Assembly (NCBI GenBank): GCA_035649275.1
Contig: DASRJW010000094.1
Coordinates: 1-15,960, forward strand
Direction of reading: 5' to 3'
DNA length: 15,960 bases
DNA from: Candidatus Krumholzibacteriia bacterium
Lineage (GTDB): Bacteria > Krumholzibacteriota > Krumholzibacteriia > G020349025
Under the pieces are notes generated by a model. It saw only the letters and a list, made by a program, of their open reading frames with translations. It had not been told where the DNA came from and did no database searches. Both the position numbers and the translations under genes were made by a program. Below, piece by piece: positions 13,417-15,960 of this stretch (the stretch's first letter is position 1; the number at the start of each line of letters is the position of its first letter).

Positions 13417-15414
13417 ATGGGGCAGAACAGCATCGAGAAAATGGCGCAGCGCTACGCCGTGGACCTCGAGCCCGGTCACGTGGTGCGCGCCGGCGACTAC
13501 CTCTCCATGCGGCCGCTGCACGTGATGACCCACGACAACACGGCAGCGGTGATCCCCAAGTTCCAATCCATGGGGGCGAAGCGGATCTTCGCGCCGGAGC
13601 AGCCGGTCTTCGCCCTGGATCACGACATCCAGAACCAGAGCCCGGAGAACCTGGGCAAGTACCGAATGATCGAGGAGTTCGCCCGCGCCCACGGCATCGC
13701 TTTCTTCCCCGCCGGACGGGGCATCGGCCACCAGGTCATGGTGGAAGAAGGCTTCGCCGTGCCGGGAGCCTTCGTCGTCGGTTCGGATTCGCATTCGAAC
13801 CTCTACGGCGGCGTGGGTGCTCTGGGCACCCCGGTGGTGCGCACCGACGCCGCCGCCATCTGGTCTACCGGCCGCACCTGGTGGCAGCTGCCCGAGGTCG
13901 TGCGCGTGGAGCTCGTGGGGGCGCTCCGCCCCGGCGTCGCGGGCAAGGACGTCATCATCGCCCTCATCGGCCTCTTCAACGACGACCAGGTGCTCAACAC
14001 CTGCATCGAGTTCGGCGGGCCCGGCGTGGCCAGCCTCGGCATGGAGTCACGTCTCACCATCGCCAACATGACCACCGAGTGGGGGGCACTGGCCGGCGTC
14101 TTCCCCTACGACGCCACCACGCGCCGCTTCCTGCTGCAGGGTGCCGAGGTCATGCGCCAGCGGGGCGACGCGAATCCCCGCCTGACGCCGGAGCGCATCG
14201 CGCGGCTCGAGGCCGAGATGCCGGTGCCGGACGCCGACGCCGTCTACAGCAAGGAGATCACCTTCGACCTCGGCGGCGTGACGCCCTTCGTCGCTGGCCC
14301 GAACGAGGTGAAGACCATCGTTCCCCTGCCGGAGATCGAGTCCCAGCGCCTGGCGATCGACAAGGCCTACTTGCTGAGCTGCGTCAATGGTCGTCTCGAG
14401 GACCTGGAGCAGGCCGCCGCCGTTCTCCGCGACCGGCATGTCGCTCCGGGCGTTTCGTTGTACGTGGCCGCCGCCTCCAGCTTCGTCGAAGCAGAGGCGC
14501 GCCAGCGCGGCATCTGGGACACCCTGCTCGCCGCAGGCGCGATCGCCCTGCCCTCGGGTTGCGGGCCGTGCATCGGTCTCGGTGACGGCGTCCTCGCCGA
14601 CGGCGAAGTGGGCATCTCGGCGACGAATCGCAACTTCAAGGGCCGCATGGGCTCGGCGCAGGCGCGGGTGTATCTCTCCAGCCCGGCCGTCGTCGCCGCC
14701 TCCGCGGCGGCGGGCTTCATCAGCGGCCCGCCTCGATCGGCGCCCAGCGCCACCGGCAACGAGCGCGCCGACTTGGAAAGCGCGGGGAAATGGCGCGCCC
14801 TCGCCGCACCGCCGCCGGCAGCAGCGACGACCGCGATCCTCCCCGGCTTCCCGGCCACGCTCGAGGGCGAGCTGCTCTTCGTTCCCAAGGACGACATGAA
14901 CACCGACGGCATCTACGGCAAGGAATGGACCTACAAGGAGAACCTGACGCCGGAGGAAATGGGTTCGAAGGCGATGCAGAACTACGATCCGCGCTTCCAG
15001 GAGATCGCTCGCCGCGGCGACATCCTGGTCGGTGGCTACAACTTCGGCACCGGCTCGTCGCGCGAGCAGGCGGCGACGGCGCTGCAATACCGCGGCCTGC
15101 AGATGCTCATCACCGGCTCCACCTCGCAGACGTACAAGCGCAACGCCTTCAACAACGGCTACATCGTGGTGGAATGCCCCGAGCTGGTGGATGCCCTCGA
15201 GGCCGCCTTCACCGGCGACCCGGCGCCCACGATCCGCACCGGCTGGCAGGCGCGGGTGGATTTCGCCCGCTCGCGCCTCGAGTGCAACGGCCGCACCTAC
15301 GGCTTCAGCGCCCTGGGCCGCGTCGCCCAGGAGCTGGTGGCCCAGGGCGGCTTCGAGAAAGTGGTGGCGGCCCAGATCGCGAGCCTCGAACGGAAAGGAA
15401 AGTCCGATGCGTGA
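13417..15414 (+). CDS. Aconitase-superfamily hydro-lyase, single-chain fungal Lys4-like homoaconitase (665 aa)
   Basis: ATG 13417 follows AAGGAGG at about five bases, 23 bp after the dehydrogenase. The chain has the full aconitase order with the swivel domain fused at the C-terminus. Motifs: FALDHDIQN, PAGRGIGHQVMVEEG, SDSHSNLYGG, RTDAAAIWSTGRTWWQ, TIANMTTEWGA. The 4Fe-4S ligands are Cys322 (SCVNGR), Cys382 and Cys385 (SGCGPCIG). ISATNRNFKGRMGS follows, and the swivel motif is GSSREQAAT (Ser547-Gln551). HDIQN and SSREQ resemble eukaryotic homoaconitase (Lys4) rather than bacterial AcnA/AcnB or the two-subunit LeuCD/LysTU enzymes. It would isomerise a tricarboxylate (citrate or homocitrate type) through dehydration and rehydration for the neighbouring dehydrogenase. 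The usual SCTNSR is SCVNGR here. No LysW or other lysine-pathway gene is visible, so the exact substrate is open. Confidence 0.9.
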   Translation: MGQNSIEKMAQRYAVDLEPGHVVRAGDYLSMRPLHVMTHDNTAAVIPKFQSMGAKRIFAPEQPVFALDHDIQNQSPENLGKYRMIEEFARAHGIAFFPAGRGIGHQVMVEEGFAVPGAFVVGSDSHSNLYGGVGALGTPVVRTDAAAIWSTGRTWWQLPEVVRVELVGALRPGVAGKDVIIALIGLFNDDQVLNTCIEFGGPGVASLGMESRLTIANMTTEWGALAGVFPYDATTRRFLLQGAEVMRQRGDANPRLTPERIARLEAEMPVPDADAVYSKEITFDLGGVTPFVAGPNEVKTIVPLPEIESQRLAIDKAYLLSCVNGRLEDLEQAAAVLRDRHVAPGVSLYVAAASSFVEAEARQRGIWDTLLAAGAIALPSGCGPCIGLGDGVLADGEVGISATNRNFKGRMGSAQARVYLSSPAVVAASAAAGFISGPPRSAPSATGNERADLESAGKWRALAAPPPAAATTAILPGFPATLEGELLFVPKDDMNTDGIYGKEWTYKENLTPEEMGSKAMQNYDPRFQEIARRGDILVGGYNFGTGSSREQAATALQYRGLQMLITGSTSQTYKRNAFNNGYIVVECPELVDALEAAFTGDPAPTIRTGWQARVDFARSRLECNGRTYGFSALGRVAQELVAQGGFEKVVAAQIASLERKGKSDA

Positions 15415-15937
15415 CGAGATCCGCAAGATGTTCCCGGAGCTGGAGGAGATCCGCTCTCCCGAGCTGCGGGAAAAGGTGGTGAGCGTCTGGGAGGACGCCA
15501 TCCGTAGCGGCGGCTGGAAGCCGGCGGATCTGATGCGGATCCCCTTCACGCTGCTGGCGGAGAACGTGAACATCATGTACCTGGAGCACGTGCGCACCGT
15601 GTGCCGGATGTGCATCGGCATGGAAAAGGTGCTGCGCGACGCCTACGGCGACCGCGCCCGCATCGACCACGACACCCTGGTGGCCGGAGCGCTGCTGGCG
15701 GACGTCGGCAAGATGCTCGAGTACGAGGAGAAGAATGGCAAGATCGTGAAGGGCAAGGCGGGCGAATACTTGCGCCATCCCTTCAGCGGCGTCGGCTTGT
15801 GCTGGAAGCATGGCATCCCCGAGGTGGTCATGCACGTGGTCGCGACGCACTCTAAGGAAGGCGACCACGTGCGGCGCTCGCCGGAATCGATCATCTTCCA
15901 CCACGCGGACTTCACCGACTTCGAGCTGGTGAAATAG
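15407..15937 (+). CDS. HD-superfamily protein with the His-Asp doublet changed to Ala-Asp (176 aa)
   Basis: ATG 15407 overlaps the homoaconitase end by eight bases, with AAGGAAA upstream, so the genes are coupled. The opening FPELEEIRSPELREKVVSVWEDA and the core YLEHVRTVC (His61), ALLADVGKMLEYE, RHPFSGVG (His124), VVATHSKEGD and IIFHHADF place it in a small HD-domain family that I recall from archaea and anaerobic bacteria. In relatives the metal-binding doublet reads HDVGK. Here it is Ala98-Asp99 (codons GCG GAC), while the other His/Asp positions are kept. Phosphohydrolase activity may be lost, or the metal site rearranged. Its role beside an isomerase and a dehydrogenase is unknown. Confidence 0.85.
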   Translation: MRDEIRKMFPELEEIRSPELREKVVSVWEDAIRSGGWKPADLMRIPFTLLAENVNIMYLEHVRTVCRMCIGMEKVLRDAYGDRARIDHDTLVAGALLADVGKMLEYEEKNGKIVKGKAGEYLRHPFSGVGLCWKHGIPEVVMHVVATHSKEGDHVRRSPESIIFHHADFTDFELVK

Positions 15938-15946
15938 GGAGGCTCC

Positions 15947-15960
15947 TTGGACACGATCAC
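15947..15960 (+). CDS. Start of a fourth operon gene, cut by the window edge
   Basis: GGGAGG (15937-15942) lies four bases before TTG 15947, nine bp after the HD-protein stop. The frame reads Met-Asp-Thr-Ile before the window ends. This is too short to identify. The tight spacing makes it part of the same operon. Confidence 0.45.

Overview
The window is GC-rich bacterial chromosome, about two thirds G+C by eye. It is densely coded on both strands, with no rRNA, tRNA, CRISPR array, insertion sequence or phage gene that I can recognise. A PorV/UPF0164-type outer-membrane barrel is translationally coupled to a secreted protein with FlgD/T9SS-type Ig-like ends. Together with two small lipoproteins and a DUF6263-like secreted protein, this suggests a Gram-negative member of the FCB superphylum, such as an Eisenbacteria- or Krumholzibacteria-like lineage. 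That placement is inference from gene content only. About five genes appear to start with TTG, each judged by a Shine-Dalgarno match or by the position of the signal peptide.

Layout. Positions 1-1108 (minus strand) hold an SOS-type unit: lexA, then a 92-residue ORF resembling the C-terminal half of LexA without its catalytic Ser and Lys, then the first codons of another gene running off the left edge. The lexA promoter is covered by four GTTC-like half-sites at an exact 11-bp period. Positions 1263-4094 (plus) hold a secreted DUF6263-like protein, a 5'-truncated remnant of a DUF4350/GATase-like gene, a GYD-domain protein with its own promoter, a 450-bp gene-free stretch with two perfect hairpins, and a BamE-like lipoprotein. 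An MFS transporter follows at 4177-5415. Positions 5509-8834 (minus) hold a lipoprotein of unknown function and, from a near-consensus promoter, the FlgD-like secreted protein with its PorV-like partner. Positions 9353-11748 (minus) hold a two-gene ABC exporter (TTG-start ATPase, GTG-start permease, 4-bp overlap) ending in an intrinsic terminator.

Positions 12206-15960 (plus) hold the most interesting unit. It is a tight operon of an isocitrate/isopropylmalate-family dehydrogenase, a single-chain fungal Lys4-type homoaconitase, an HD-superfamily protein whose His-Asp doublet is Ala-Asp, and the start of a fourth gene. The first two enzymes would run consecutive steps: isomerisation of a tricarboxylate through its cis-enoyl intermediate, then oxidative decarboxylation to a 2-oxoacid. 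Departures in the dehydrogenase substrate pocket and in the HD motif make the true substrate and the role of the third protein open questions.
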